The notes below the pieces were generated by a model. That model searched no databases and had not been told where the DNA came from. It saw only the letters and a list, made by a program, of their open reading frames with translations. Shown here one piece after another: positions 1-12,109 of a stretch of 64,000 bases of DNA. Location of the stretch: NCBI RefSeq assembly GCF_027942865.1, contig NC_134510.1:15776743-15840742 (forward strand). The letters run 5' to 3'. A program made the position numbers and the translations under genes. The first letter of the stretch is position 1, and each line of letters opens with the position of its first letter. The stretch comes from Odontesthes bonariensis (Eukaryota; Chordata; Actinopteri; Atheriniformes; Atherinopsidae).

Positions 1-999
1 AGGCAAAACATTTCAGAAAAGGCTGCTCTTATCCTCTGCCCTCCCATACATTTGGGACACTCTTAACAACAGACGCCAGGCATCTTTATAAGATGATTTT
101 TGAACCATTTAGGACACCATCAGATCGATTTAGTAAAACTCACCTCTTAAAACTTTTTGTAATTGTTCTCACAGGCTGATAAGAAAACTGGACTTTGTAT
201 TTCTCCACCAAATCTAGATTCCCTAATTATAGATTTAACAGCACATATACAATACCTTATAAACAAAATGTGCAATGGACGGAGCTTATTGAGAGTAATT
301 AGAAATGTACCATGAATACATCATCTTTATGTTTCATGTGTAATGTTATGTTTTATGTAAAATCTAACATCACTGCGTTTCTTTCTTTTCCTCTCCCATA
401 TTTGTCTTGTATTTTTCTCTCATCTCTCATCTATTTCCCCTTCACTCCTCTTAGTTCTTTGCATGTCTGACCACAGTGTGCTACGCAGGGAGCAGTTATC
501 TGAGCTACTGTGTCTGGAGAGCCAAAGAGGAGGAGCAGTAGCGTCTTTGACTCTTGATTTGTTGCAACATCTGTCAGACTTCCTTGTGCGTCATCGGCAG
601 ATAAAGAAACAACAAACACTGTCGACCCTGTAACTAAAGAGTGTTGAAGTTTGAGTTTGCTGATAATCCTAATCATTTGAACAAAACAATGGGATTTGAG
701 CAAGAGCTTGATTTCAACCAAGAAGAAGAGTTGCCAGATGTGTACTCCTTTGTACCCACTAACTGTCAGTGCACCGTGTCCCCAGATTTGGAAAACAGAA
801 TTATAAGAAACAGAACACCAAAAATATTGGGACAAAGGGTGTATTCTTGCAAAAGTCTTGAGTCACCCCTCACTTCTTTATGTATTGCCAGGAAAATGGG
901 AAATAGGTGCAGCGATTTCTTGTGTAACATGTGTAAACATACATGAAAATGTGGTATATAAAGCAAAAACAGAGTTTGCACATTTCTAACTAGCTTTAA

Positions 1000-1590
1000 A
1001 GTGTATGGCCACGTTTATTCTTCAACACAGTCTGAACCCTCTCAGACAAGCTTCATGTAATTGATTTAAGTAGTCTCAAAGGCAGGAATAGTTCTCCAGG
1101 CTTCTTGAAGGACATTCCAAAGCTCTTCTTTGGATGTCGGCTGCCTTTTCTTCCGTTCTCTGTCAGGATGATCCCACACTGCTTCAATAATGTTGAGGTC
1201 CGGGCTCTGGGAAGCATTCATTCCTCCAAAAGAGATGTAGCCACAGATTTTCACTCCAGTTCTTGTGTCCTTTGGCATACCTCAGCCTTTTCTTCCTGTT
1301 TCCCTTCCTGAAGAATGGTTTCTTGACAGCCACCCTTCCATGGAGACCATTTCTGATGAGGCTTCAGTGAACAGGAGATAGATAAACTGAAGGGCTAGAT
1401 GCATCTTTTGGTTTTTGTGTCAGGTCTTTGCTGGATTTTATTTTTCCCATTTCTTAATAACATCACTTTTAGATACTGATCACCTGCTGTAGATAGTTTT
1501 TTTTTAGGCCTGACACTTCTAATTCTGCCTTCCACTTCAATTATTTTTTTATGGACACATAGTACACCAAGGCATGTCAAGCGTTAAACT
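1000..1590 (-). mobile_element. Tc1/mariner-like transposon remnant
   Basis: On the minus strand, 1278-1066 reads as the C-terminal part of a Tc1-type transposase. The stretch SPDLNIIEAVWD is the DDE-region motif, and RQPTSKEELWNVLQEAW follows it as in fish Tc1 elements. Sequence to about 1590 resembles more upstream transposase sequence but is full of stops. No intact open frame or clear terminal repeats were found. It is a dead fragment; the subfamily cannot be assigned by eye. Confidence 0.75.
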
Positions 1591-1814
1591 GGGTTATATT
1601 TGGCATTTTGTTCGGAGATGCAACTGAAGGAATGTCAACAAGTGTTGACTGATAAGCTGCCGAGGACAAAGTGTCTTAAGATCGAATTTGACATTGGCTC
1701 CCCACTAAGTTTTCTGTTATGTATAGACACAACAGTAGTTGATCTTTTTAGTTCTTATGTTTAAATGATTCATATGTCATTGTGTTAAATGAGAAAAACC
1801 ACGTCTCTGAAAAT

Positions 1815-1960
1815 GGTCCGGACCAAGGCCTGGACTGAAAATTTGTGAAAAAGCAGTCAATGTCCAAAGAAGAATTTCAAAAGAACTTCAGAGATCCTGG
1901 AGAACTGTTGCCCAAGAACATTTTAAAAGATTACAAGAAAGTCTGACTCCTTGGAAACAC
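1815..1960. mobile_element. possible second Tc1-like fragment
   Basis: The plus strand contains a short stretch, including a reading of SKEEFQKNFRDPGELLPK, that resembles sequence found in fish Tc1-like elements. It lies beside the better preserved Tc1 remnant. The match is short and from memory, so the call is weak. Confidence 0.3.
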
Positions 1961-2473
1961 AATATAAAGACAAGAAAGGTGACTCAAGAAGTTTGCACGG
2001 TATTGTAATCAACTTGTTTTTTTATTTATTCATTTTTCATATAAATGTCATAATTCCTGGAATGTTTCAAGAGGAAACAATCACAAAGTACACCAGAAAT
2101 GAATATTTCACAATCATTCCTGTTTTTCTTTCAAATTTGTGTTCTTCACACGCTACATATTTTTGATCAAAAGTAAGTCAAATCTGTGTTTTTTTTTTAA
2201 TCCCAGCTCCAGATTGTACAATACTTTTAATTGGTTCTTCATTTTATACAAAAGAAAAGTTATGATTTAAACGTTTAGAAGATGCTTTACCCTTAACAGC
2301 ACAACAAATCAATAACCAAGACTGTAACCAAGACAGTAAACATTTATTCAATGTATTTATTCAAATTAAATTATTGCTTGTACTACTGTTGCAGTAATCC
2401 CAGGTATTTTGGCATTAGTACCCTTTTGATTAGATGTCAATGTTGAATCACTAATCAACATTTCAGCTTTTCA

Positions 2474-4415
2474 TTATTTACCAACACTGGTACCGTTGCT
2501 CTGTTCCATGAAGACCACCCCCCAGTAAGCTCCCAGTGAAGTTATCCCATTTCCATTGTAGCGGCCGCTCAGCAGTCTGAGCTCTGCGTCTGGGTGCACC
2601 GGGTAGAAGTTAAAGGAACTCTGTAACACAGAAGCAAAAAATTAGGCATCATCATGCGTTTCTTAGTCTTTCTTGCTGAAACAAGAGGATATGGCATGAG
2701 GTGTAGACCTGAACTGGCTGGCCGACATTCAGGGTGCGTCCTTGAGATGTCACAAAAATCAGCATGTGGATGTAGTCGGTGTGGTATTTACCAGAGATCT
2801 AAAACATGCAAGTGGCATGAGGAAGAAAATACCAATCTACACAAAATGATAGACCATTTATATTGCAATGCAGTTACAAAGGATTTCTCATTTAAAACAT
2901 TTTATCCAACTCATTTTACTGTGCCAATGTAAGACAGCTCAGTTTAGTTTGAGGTAAAGGCATGTGGACTCTTCATGAGGCAGATCATGTCAGGGAGCCT
3001 CACAACATGAGGACAACATCTCACCATTTTATGAAGAGAAACTCAACAATGTATGCACAGTGTTTTTATGTATTTAGTCAGGTTATTACAAATGTGTTTT
3101 ATGGTGATGCCTTTGAATAAAAAACGGATTAAAAAAATTATTTGGACAACAAACTACACATTTCATTAGCAGCGTTTTCTGCGCACGAGAATAATTCCCA
3201 TTGATGTGGATGTTTGGTTTTGAGACTTCGCAGACAAACTAAAAGAAAACTCTTTGGGTGGAAATAATAATGATCTATAATTTCAGTATCAATTTCATCT
3301 CTGACCTGAAAAATGAACTCTCCATCAAACAGGTCCAGCTCATTTGCATTTCCAACTTTGCGACCAAGCACTGGACTCCAGTTTTATTCGTAGCGTAGCT
3401 GAATACTGGAAATGAAAAGAAGACGGAATGGATATGCAGTGTTAAGCATCAAATGTAATATGAAGAAATAAACTGGATGATTAGTTAAAGTCCTGACATG
3501 ATGAAGCTGGTTCTTGTAATGACTCAGGAAAGGACAAAAGGGCAGTTCGCCACTGCCATAAATAAAAAGCTATGAATGACACTAAAAAAAAAAAAAAGAA
3601 AACTACACCACTTTCTTCACAATCTAAAATATATTAATATTACATATATATTCTATAATACGAACAATACCAGTACATTTCATTTAGTATCTAACGTTTC
3701 ATGACTGTTGCACCCTCTTGTCAAACTTGAATATGGCTGCAGTTCACCAACTTTATAGCTTTGATTTTACAAACTAAATATTTGCCCAAACCCAAAACTA
3801 TTGAAATAATAACTTAAAAAACTTTTGTCTTTCTGTAAAACATAAAAAAATGTAAGGAATAAAAGATTCCAATCACACGAAAAGGAAATATGGTCAGTGC
3901 ATTTACCCAAAAAACAAACTGGCCGGCCACTTTTAACAGCTAACTAAACAGTAACTGTCAGTGACTGAAGGGACCCCAGTGAGAACTGGTGGCACCTCTG
4001 TGCAGCTGAAAAACAATGTTAAACCTTCAGTTTTTAACACACATTGGCAAGAATCAAGAGAGACTGACCCTGTGATGTAAGAGCTGGAAATCTCCCAGAC
4101 CCTGACGGCTGTGATCCTTCCTTCCCCCTCTGATGAGAAGGATTCGCCGGACCCGCCTCCCACAGCACGAGAGTAAGAGTAGTGCACCAACCCAGCTGGA
4201 GAGGTTCAAATAAGTTACACAGTTACAAGGAGAGACCACTGCACTTGACTCAATTTCTGCCAGCCATACAAACATGAATAAAGGAGTCATTAGATAATTA
4301 ATGTTCATTTCAAAAGTATAATATTGAAGTACAAAGTGTTAGATAGATGCGTTACTTCCTTACGTTTTGCCAGGCAGCTTGCGCAGAGAGCAGCAAAGAA
4401 CAAGAGGGAAAACAT
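2474..4415 (-). pseudogene. ZG16-like jacalin-related lectin gene with an in-frame stop
   Basis: Five coding exons on the minus strand, all with AG/GT borders and compatible phases: 4415-4364, 4195-4069, 3405-3306, 2798-2709 and 2620-2474, 172 codons in all. Exon 1 encodes a signal peptide (MFSLLFFAALCASCLA). Exon 2 gives the glycine-rich start of a jacalin beta-prism (AVGGGSGESFSSEGEGRI, then VRVWE). Exon 3 has NELDLFDGEF, exon 4 ISGKYHTDYI and GRTLNVGQP, and exon 5 LRLLSGRYNGNGITSLG with W and Y of the carbohydrate-site region. This is the pattern of fish zymogen granule protein 16-like lectins, secreted mucus or pancreatic lectins. The seventh codon of exon 3 (3386-3384) is TAA, ending the protein after 66 residues. 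Everything downstream stays in frame, so this is a recent nonsense mutation, a null allele or a base error. Confidence 0.8.
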
Positions 4416-4615
4416 TCTGAGATGTAAAAACCTCCTCAGACAGCTCTGAAATCAGAAGTTACACAGAGGTTACAAAGCACAACCAGCAATTTCTCTATGG
4501 TCTTAAAGTTAATGTTAATAACGATAGAATAGAATTTAAAATTGTGCTCCCGTAGTGATAGATAAATCTTATGCTGTAATTGCTATTCTCAGTTGTCTTC
4601 AGAGACACAGAAACT

Positions 4616-4710
4616 CAAACTCACCAGCAGTTGTGATCTTCTGAGAGTAGACTGAGTTCCGAGCAAAGGATGAGCCAACACTGTGGCACTGTGGCGATGG
4701 CATTTATACA
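4616..4710 (-). promoter_or_regulatory. TATA box and 5' UTR exon of the lectin gene
   Basis: A TATAAAT box lies at 4708-4702 on the minus strand. A likely non-coding first exon follows and ends at 4625 with a GTGAGT donor. The next acceptor (CAG, 4419-4417) sits directly before the start ATG at 4415. The arrangement fits a secreted-lectin gene with an untranslated first exon. Confidence 0.55.
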
Positions 4711-4904
4711 TATACGCTTTCCTAAAGACAAAGGCAGACACGCCAACATTCCAGAGTCAGACAGGTGAACAAAAGAAAACTTGTTTTTATCTCAATGAGA
4801 GACTGGCATCTCAGGCAATTTAATATATGACCAGGAAGAGAAAACAGGTTATAGATGATTATCACACTTACCCTACATACAAAGTGAATTAAAAAAAAGC
4901 AGCC

Positions 4905-5790
4905 AAGCTACAACAGATTGCACTGAAACTTCTCTTTTATCCAGATCCCCACCTTGAGCCTGCACGAGGAAACCGTAGAGAGAAAAAACTCCCTTTTAAC
5001 AGGAAGAAACTTCTGGCAGGAACCGAACACAAGAAGGGTGTTCATCAGCCCCGACCAGCTGGGGTTTGATAGGACAGAAAAGAGGGGACACCAAACACCA
5101 TAACGCCAGGCTAGGGATACCTGCTGAGAAAGAGAAACACAAATTAATGACAACAAAAATGTTATATGCTCATGGTGAAAAAAGAAAGAGTGAGGAAAGA
5201 TGCAACGCAATATAGCAGCTTAACAATGGGATGTTTCAGGGTCACCTGAGCCATCTCTAACAATAAGCTTTGTCAAAAAGGAACGTTTTTTACCTAATCT
5301 CAAAGGTAGAAAGGGTGTCTGCTTCCTGGACATATACTGGCAACTGGTTCCACAGAGAGGGGCCTGCTAACTGAAGGCTCTGCCTCCCATTCTGCTTTTA
5401 GAAACTCTGGAACCACAAGTAAACTTGCAGTCTGAGAGCAAAGTGCTCTGTTGGGAAAATATCTAACAATGAGATCTTTAATATATGATTGACTTTGGTC
5501 ATTAGGAGCTTTATATGTGAGGATTAGAATTCTAAATTGTAGTGAATTTAACAGGGAGCCAATGAAGAGAAGCTAAAACTGGAGAAATATGATCTCTCCT
5601 GTTAGTTCTCATCAGAACTCTGGCTGCAGCTTTTTGGATCAGCTAGAGGTTTTTTTTTAGAGGATGTTTAATAATAATAAAGAATTACATATACAAATGC
5701 ATGGACTAGTTTTTCTTCATCACTCTGAGAGGATTTATCCATGTTGATTAATTAGAGAGTTGGTAACTGGTCATTCGGTATTTTTACTCA
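4905..5790. repeat. common teleost interspersed repeat (unclassified)
   Basis: The plus strand carries two recognisable blocks. One reads ctcccttttaacaggaagaa. The other includes a run about a customary fish-repeat phrase (5341-5410, 'ctgaaggctctgcctcccat'). I recognise these as parts of a single, very abundant teleost repeat often seen in introns. No coding capacity survives. I cannot assign a class without a repeat library. Confidence 0.6.
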
Positions 5791-7380
5791 ACCTCAAGAT
5801 TGTTTTTTTTCGCTCTACTTAAATCACTCTCTTTATGACAGTTTTTGTAAACCCATTCATGTTCTTTACTCCCTGCTGGCCTAGTTATTAGTTTCTGCAA
5901 TTCTGTGGATATCAAACACTTGTTGCCCTTTCACAGCTTATTTAAACATGCTGCTTGAATTAGTTTTGTGATGATCCTCTTAGAGAAATTTTCTCACGTT
6001 TTATAAACTTTCTCAGATTCTATAAATAAAGGATCAAACAAAATAACTGATAGGTTCCCTTTGTGCTATATTCAACTCAATATGGGAGTTAAAAATGGTT
6101 GTCATATCATGGCAATTCTTTTTTTTTAATTCACATTCTCCTCAGTGTCCCAACATTTGTCTAGAAAATAAGGAAACTGTACATTCCTTGAGGGAATGAA
6201 TCATAACCTCAGCTTATGTGAACTCTATCATGGAACAAGGAAGCAACATGAGAAAAAATCCACTGCATTGTTTCAACTGGTTCTTCTGGAAAAAACAAAA
6301 TGCAGACACGTGTCATTGTTCCTTTACATTTATGTATGAAACTATTTCAGCAACAAAACGTCCTGCTTGTGAACTTGACTCTGAGTACAGTATGTGATGT
6401 TAATACTAGAATAAAACTGGTGAGCAAAAATAGTTCAAAATAACAGTAATCGCTGTAAAAATGACTAAAGTACAATCATTTAATTTCACAAAAAGGTGCA
6501 TCAGTGTTACTGTGTTCATATATCTACACCAAAAACAGTCACTCAACTGCAGTGTCTACAAACACAAGTGTTTGTCTAAAACAAGGTCATGACCATTCTG
6601 GTTTGTTTATATGATGATTAACAGCATCATAGGTGTACTGTGTGGCTTCTCTTGTATGATGAGACTGGACCCAGACCCTCAGCATTGCAGAACTCTCATT
6701 TAAAATGACTTGGCTGCCCTTTTACAACCTTGTGGTCGTGTAAGGTATAGCGTATTTATTGCATGCAGCACCGTGACACCATCATGGTTTATAAACTATG
6801 GACAGGGTCGCCTGTAAAAGTGTATATGGGATCTTCCTAACCTCCGCTCACTGTCAGTAAGCTGTTGTTTGACAGGTCGACAGTACAAAAGAATAAAACA
6901 CACAAGGAATTCTGATGTATTGGAAAAATGTAGATTGTGTGTTACAAATGACTGAAATGAGGTAGAGTCAGGGGTCTGTACTCGTCTGGGTCTGGACTTT
7001 TCCAACCCTGACGATGAATGTGTTAAGATGGGTGGTGCTGGCACTTTATAACCAAAAGCAAACATTGATCTGAACCCATGCAAACTATGACGCTGAACAA
7101 ATATGAGAAATCTAAATATATGAGCCAGGCTGAAACTAGCACAGTTGACCCTGCCAAAGCCAGAAGGGAGAGCTGCCAAAAATAAGCTCTCCCGAGTGCC
7201 TGGTCAAGGCATGCTGCAGATGGATCTTTGAGGTGGGTGAGACAATTCAACTCATTCTTTCAAATGAGGCAAAATCAAGCCTGATTTTTACCATCAGTTA
7301 TGTTTACAGTTAAATCAAAGAGTAAACTGATATTCTGCGACATGTTGGCAATAAAATCTAAAAAGAAAACACAAAGACGG
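5791..7380. other. gene-free stretch
   Basis: AT-rich sequence with short homopolymers. Open frames between 6796 and 7250 have no recognisable domain, overlap one another and lack splice context. I see no supported gene here. Confidence 0.5.
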
Positions 7381-7387
7381 CATCAGA

Positions 7388-7426
7388 ATCCAATCATCCT
7401 GAATGGTCCGTTCAGGATGATTGGAT
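7388..7426. repeat. perfect 16-bp hairpin
   Basis: Positions 7388-7403 and 7411-7426 are exact reverse complements (ATCCAATCATCCTGAA) separated by a 7-base loop. It could be the joined ends of a small foldback element. Confidence 0.8.
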
Positions 7427-7639
7427 AGTGTTTTTCCTAGATTGTACGTCCTAGAGGCCACTAAAACTTTTCATATTTGTGTCAAAACTTTTAATTAATT
7501 GGTTGCAATGGGGGTGTGAAGAGTATTTCAAGCAATATGTAAAAAAATGTTCCAGAAAAAGATCCCCTACACCACCTTTAATCTATTCCTAAACAATCTC
7601 TCAAACCATTTGTACAACTTGAATATGAGAAAATAAACA

Positions 7640-7680
7640 TATTTAGGACATATATAAATATATATATATATATTTATATG
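7640..7680. repeat. TA microsatellite
   Basis: An imperfect run of TATA/ATAT around 7650-7675. Confidence 0.6.
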
Positions 7681-7824
7681 AATGAAGATATAATGAAACT
7701 GGTTCAGATGTTTTAGATAACTTCACAACAGTGATTTAGAATTCACTCAGCAAATTTTATTTGATCTATCAATGTTATATAGTCAACATGAAGAGAGCTT
7801 TAGTGCTTAAATGAATCATTGGAT

Positions 7825-8502
7825 GGTGGAATGCCCTCTCCGGGTCGGGAATGAGATCCTTCCCCAAGTGGAGGAGTTCAAGTATCTCGGGGTCTTGTTC
7901 ACGAGTGAGGGACGAATGGAACAGGAGATTGACAGAGGGATCGGTGCGGCGTCTGCAGTGATGCGGGCTCTGCACCGGCCCGTCGTGGTGAAGAAGGAGC
8001 TGAGCCAGAAGGCGAAGCTCTCGATTTACCGGTCAATCTATGTTCCTACCCTCACCTATGGTCACGAGCTGTGGGTAGTGACCGAAAGAACGAGATCGCG
8101 AATACAAGCGGCCGAAATGAGTTTCCTCCGCAGGGTGTCTGGGCTCTCCCTTAGAGATAGGGTGAGAAGCTCGGTCATCCGGGAGGGGCTCAGAGTAGAA
8201 CCGCTGCTCCTCCGCATCGAGAGGAGTCAGATGAGGTGGCTCGGGCATCTGGTTAGGATGCCTCCTGGACGCCTCCCCGGTGAGGTGTTCCGGGCCCGTC
8301 CCACTGGGAGGAGGCCCCGGGGAAGACCCAGGACACGTTGGAGAGACTATGTTTCTCGGCTGGCCTGGGAACGCCTCGGGGTCCCCCCAGAAGAGCTGGA
8401 GGAAGTGGCTGGGGACAGGGACGTCTGGGTTTCTCTGCTTAAGCTGCTGCCCCCGCGACCCGATCCCCGGACCAGCGGAAGATGATGGATGGATGGATGT
8501 AC
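7825..8502 (+). mobile_element. 5'-truncated LINE, C-terminal part of the reverse-transcriptase ORF
   Basis: An open frame to 8485 encodes the region downstream of a LINE reverse-transcriptase catalytic core. Landmarks are VEEFKYLGVLFTSEGR, KAKLSIYRSIYVPTLTYG, LRWLGH-like LRIERSQMRWLGHLVRM, and RPRGRPRTRWRDYVSRLAWE near the end. The RT catalytic motif itself is absent, so the copy is 5'-truncated. The 3' end is a short GATG-type tail (about 8482-8502), typical of target-primed insertion. Base composition (GC-rich) contrasts sharply with the AT-rich surroundings. Two more fragments of this family occur at 25,640 and 28,000. Family not assigned with certainty (RTE- or Rex-type). Confidence 0.85.
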
Positions 8503-8529
8503 TTTGGATATGCAGTTGCCTCCTCTGAG

Positions 8530-9320
8530 AATGTATAAATCTGTCATAGAGATGCCTGTCAGTAAAAGCCGTTGAGGCGTTATCCCCACCTCACGCTCGC
8601 CACATTTAGTATAAAATCCGTTCATACAAGTTGGTCTTGTGTCTCAAGTTAGGTTTCCATCATAAGTTGTCACGTACTCAGTGAACAAGCTGCGTGACTC
8701 TAAAAATCCAGAGTTTGTCCTGGAGCTCAAACTTGCTTTGTTGTACACACTCTTATTCAATTTACAACTGACAGACTGACATGTATATTTATACATAAAT
8801 GAACAATTAACAACATATTTGGCAGCAGCTTAGTATATCTTGTTGATGTTAGCATTTTTTACATGAGGAAGTTGAAGGGAAAGCACACAAGATATTGATG
8901 TGCATGATAAGAAGGGAAGATATGATCTGGTATTTCAATTTTAAAAGTATTGCTAGTATCTTGATTTTGTGTATTATATAAATATACAACTGTATTACAT
9001 GATTAGAATCACCATCTCTGTAATTTGAAACTAATGATTCAGTAAAGCTGAGTTTCAAAGCGCACACATAAAGAGACCACAGTTGGATCTTTATCACATG
9101 AAATTGGTGTGTGTGTAAATCTTAAACTTTTTTTCTCTACGTTTCATACATCAGAACCACATGTTTTCTTCTATTACTCTGCCAGCTGCTGCACTTGTCA
9201 AACAATAGGTTCCCACACCCACCTATGAACCTTTCTGTGCAGCTGAATAATTGTGCTATTATAAAAAAATAAATATTTTTGTTATTGTGAACACCTTTTC
9301 ACTGTTTATGTTTTTCAGTA
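8530..9320. other. gene-free stretch
   Basis: AT-rich DNA with no coding signature, splice-linked exons or recognisable element. Confidence 0.5.
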
Positions 9321-9323
9321 TTT

Positions 9324-9497
9324 CCTCATCCTGGTCCTCAGGACCCACTGCCCTGAATGTTTGTCCCTGATTCACATAAGTGAATCATCTCATCAGCTTG
9401 TCATCAAGGTCTCCAGATGTTCGGTAATAATCCATTGATTTGAATGAGGAATGTTGGAGCAGGGCAGTGGGACTCAAGGACTAGGACTGAGAAACAC
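9324..9497. mobile_element. small inverted-repeat element (MITE-like)
   Basis: The left end (9331-9355, ctggtcctcaggacccactg) and the right end (9470-9492) are imperfect reverse complements, both containing the core CACTGCCCTG/CAGGGCAGTG. The interior matches a short dispersed fish repeat I recognise by its gagaaacactgttct ending. No coding capacity. Confidence 0.6.
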
Positions 9498-10127
9498 TGT
9501 TCTATTCTAATGACTATAAATGGATTGTATATCTGTATTTTTCATTTAACTTACTCATGTCAGAATCCAAAAGCAGTAAGTTTTGATGCTGAAATATCGG
9601 AGCAGAGCATGAGATGTGTCTGCTTGTGGTTCCTCCTTTCGAACCAGTTGTAAGCACACTATAGAACTATTCACACGTTTTTCCTGGTCATATCACAGAG
9701 TTCATGTGTGTTCAAGTCATGCCATAGTTGAGTGAGGGAAATACAACGGCCCTAAGTGTAACACAGCATAAAATGTAAATAGAAAATAGAATCCAGTGAT
9801 ATGAAAATCATTTCAGCTCTATATTCAACTCTATATAGTTAAAAATTCAAACCAAAATGTAATTGAAGTGACAAAAAGAAAGTGACAATTCATATCTTGC
9901 CAAAGTGTAAGTGAGGGCATTTGCCACCAGAGAGCGATGTGGTCTGACTTATTATTGATTTAATACAGAGCAGAACAAAAATCTGTTTCATCAAGTTAAA
10001 TGGTTGCCTGAAACCATTCTGTGTTTCATGAAAGCATCAGTTGTCATCTCGATATAAAACAATTCGATTCGATTAGATAGAAATAGATTCTGTGGGTGTT
10101 TTAAGATTCGGTCACAGACTGTAGGAC

Positions 10128-10375
10128 AGTCTGGGAGGTTTGCACTGTTGCCTCACAGGAAGACGATTCCTGGTTCAAATCCTGGCTGGGGCCTTCCTGT
10201 GTAAGTTTATATGTTCTCCCCATGCATGTGTGGTTTCTCACTGCCTTCATCCTACAGTCCATTTTAAACATGTATGTTGGTTAAGTAGTGATTCCAAATT
10301 GACCATAGGAGTAATATGTGGATGGTTTGTCCCTGTGATGGACGGGCAACCTGTCCAGGTAGCTACTAATACCAA
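10128..10375 (+). mobile_element. SINE-like common fish repeat
   Basis: The run from 'cactgttgcctcacaggaag' through 'ttctccccatgcatgtgtgg' to 'gatggacgggcaacctgtcc' is a decayed copy of a highly abundant fish repeat. A B-box-like ggttcaaatcc lies at about 10172-10182, suggesting tRNA-related ancestry. The short open frame across it is not a gene. Confidence 0.65.
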
Positions 10376-11035
10376 GGACACTAAACACAAAGTTTCAACT
10401 CAAGAAGCAGAGGAAGTCCATTCATTGATAATGGGGTTCAAATTAAAGGAAGCAGTAGGTGGACAGGTCAACATCAGCCAACATTTCAACTTATAACTTA
10501 TAAAGTGCCATAAAGCATAACAAAACACTATGCTTTATATTTATATATATAATTATTATTATAATTATTACTAAATACCTCACCATCACCTTAGCCTCTC
10601 TTAAATGCCACTAATTTGGTCAACTGTGTCCAACATCTGAAACTAGCCCCAGCAGGCGCCATTGTGATTTGATGTCACCTCACTTTTCATTTGTATGCCT
10701 TCATCTGGAGCAGTGAACATGGCTTCAACGATAGCACCACATTATCTCCGACAAGAGCAATGCCCCCCTGGACCTGTGCTTCTCCACCTTTCTCAGAAAC
10801 AAAAACCACGGGTTCTCCCATGTCACCCACTGTGGCACAATCCCTACCTGGAGAAAAAGGACAACCGAACATTAAACTCAGTCATGGGAACAAAACCAAG
10901 TTCAGGCATGTTCAGACTTGTGGATGACACTAAATCAAAACTCAAGAGGTAGAGGCCTTCACCGAGCACAAATCAACTTGGTGGATTGCAACATAAGTGA
11001 AAGGATGTGAAAGATAGTAATCTGATTCTTTTTTT
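10376..11035. other. no supported gene
   Basis: Three overlapping open frames lie at 10687-10952 on both strands. None has a recognisable domain or splice context, so none is called. The interval abuts a Penelope-like fragment and may be transposon-derived. Confidence 0.4.
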
Positions 11036-11039
11036 CAAC

Positions 11040-11278
11040 TGTGCTGTGCACATTAAGGAGGACAGTAGTTTCAACACTGTGGTTTACCAGAACCGCACAC
11101 ACGCAGAAAAGATTCTGCTTTTTGACTCACACTACCCACAGAAACACAAACTGTCCGTCATCAGAGCACTGCACAGGTTAAGTCAGGTTAAGTTTGTCCC
11201 CACGAAGGGAAATCAAATAAAACACTGTTGCATAAAGAAAGCACTTCAGACCTGTGGAGACCCTTTATCAAGTTAGCT
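11040..11278 (+). mobile_element. Penelope-like retroelement fragment
   Basis: The plus-strand frame contains VVYQNRTHAEKILLFDSHYP followed by QKHKLSVIRALHRLSQ and KALQTCGDP. This order (Y-x-K/N-x-T-H..L-x-F-x-S-H-x-P, HK.GVIR.L..R, then AL..CGYP-like) is the region between the reverse transcriptase and the GIY-YIG nuclease of Penelope-like elements. The fragment is isolated, without RT core or nuclease. Confidence 0.6.
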
Positions 11279-12109
11279 GAGAAATTGAAAAAAACAAACA
11301 AACAAAAAAAAAAACTGCGGAGGCAATGGCAAATGGATTCAAATCTATTGTTATTCCAAATGTGGCAGGGGTGTTTGAGAAACTTCTCGCAGTACAACAT
11401 CCCCCTGAACTTCCTACCTAACAAACATCCAAAGCGAAGTGAATACAATATATATGTAAATATAATATAGATATTATATATCTATAAAACTATAGACCAT
11501 GACAGAATCACCACCTTGATTGTCCTCCTCATGCAGTTTCATAAGCATTCCCTTTATTCATGCGACCAAAGCATTTCACGAGTCAGTTAACAACTCAAAG
11601 GTGACAATGACCCCAGAGAATGGGCACGTGGTTCAGTCACGTCATGTCACCTCAATGATTCTTCAACTCTTCAAATTTTCGAGATTACTTGAAACTAGTT
11701 TGTTCTTATTGGAACTTATACTATAAATGCTTGATAAATCATATATTTGAAGAGACACTTTTCTATTTCTATTTTTTAGTTTCTATTTTTGACATATACA
11801 ATAAGTCTAATGTAACACAAATATTGAGCACATGTATAATGAAACACCAGCTGATGTATTTGTTCTTATTTTGACTTGTTGAAGTTATTGAGGTTATTTG
11901 GTGCTTTAGATTCGATGTACACTTCTAAAAAAATCCTTTCCACGTTTGATGTACTGGAAGCTGGTGGAACTGCAAACAAAATGAATTTTAATGGTCCCTT
12001 GTGAAGTAGTTCAGATATAATTCTAGGTATAATTGGGGACAAATCTGAACGTGAAGTAGTTCAGATTAGTCCCCAATTATACCCTGTCGTCCCACATCTT
12101 CATTCACAT
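11279..12109. other. gene-free stretch with a hairpin
   Basis: AT-rich DNA. The only structure noted is the 25-bp hairpin at 12026-12083, listed separately. Confidence 0.5.
12026..12083. repeat. 25-bp near-perfect hairpin
   Basis: 12026-12050 and 12059-12083 are reverse complements with one mismatch and an 8-base loop (gtgaagta). It lies just outside the left arm of the big inverted duplication. Confidence 0.85.

Noticed and set aside
431-835. 134-codon open frame on minus
   Set aside because: No domain, poor composition and no splice context; an overlapping frame on the other strand is equally long.
8033-8625. Minus-strand frames over the LINE
   Set aside because: Shadows of the GC-rich LINE coding strand.
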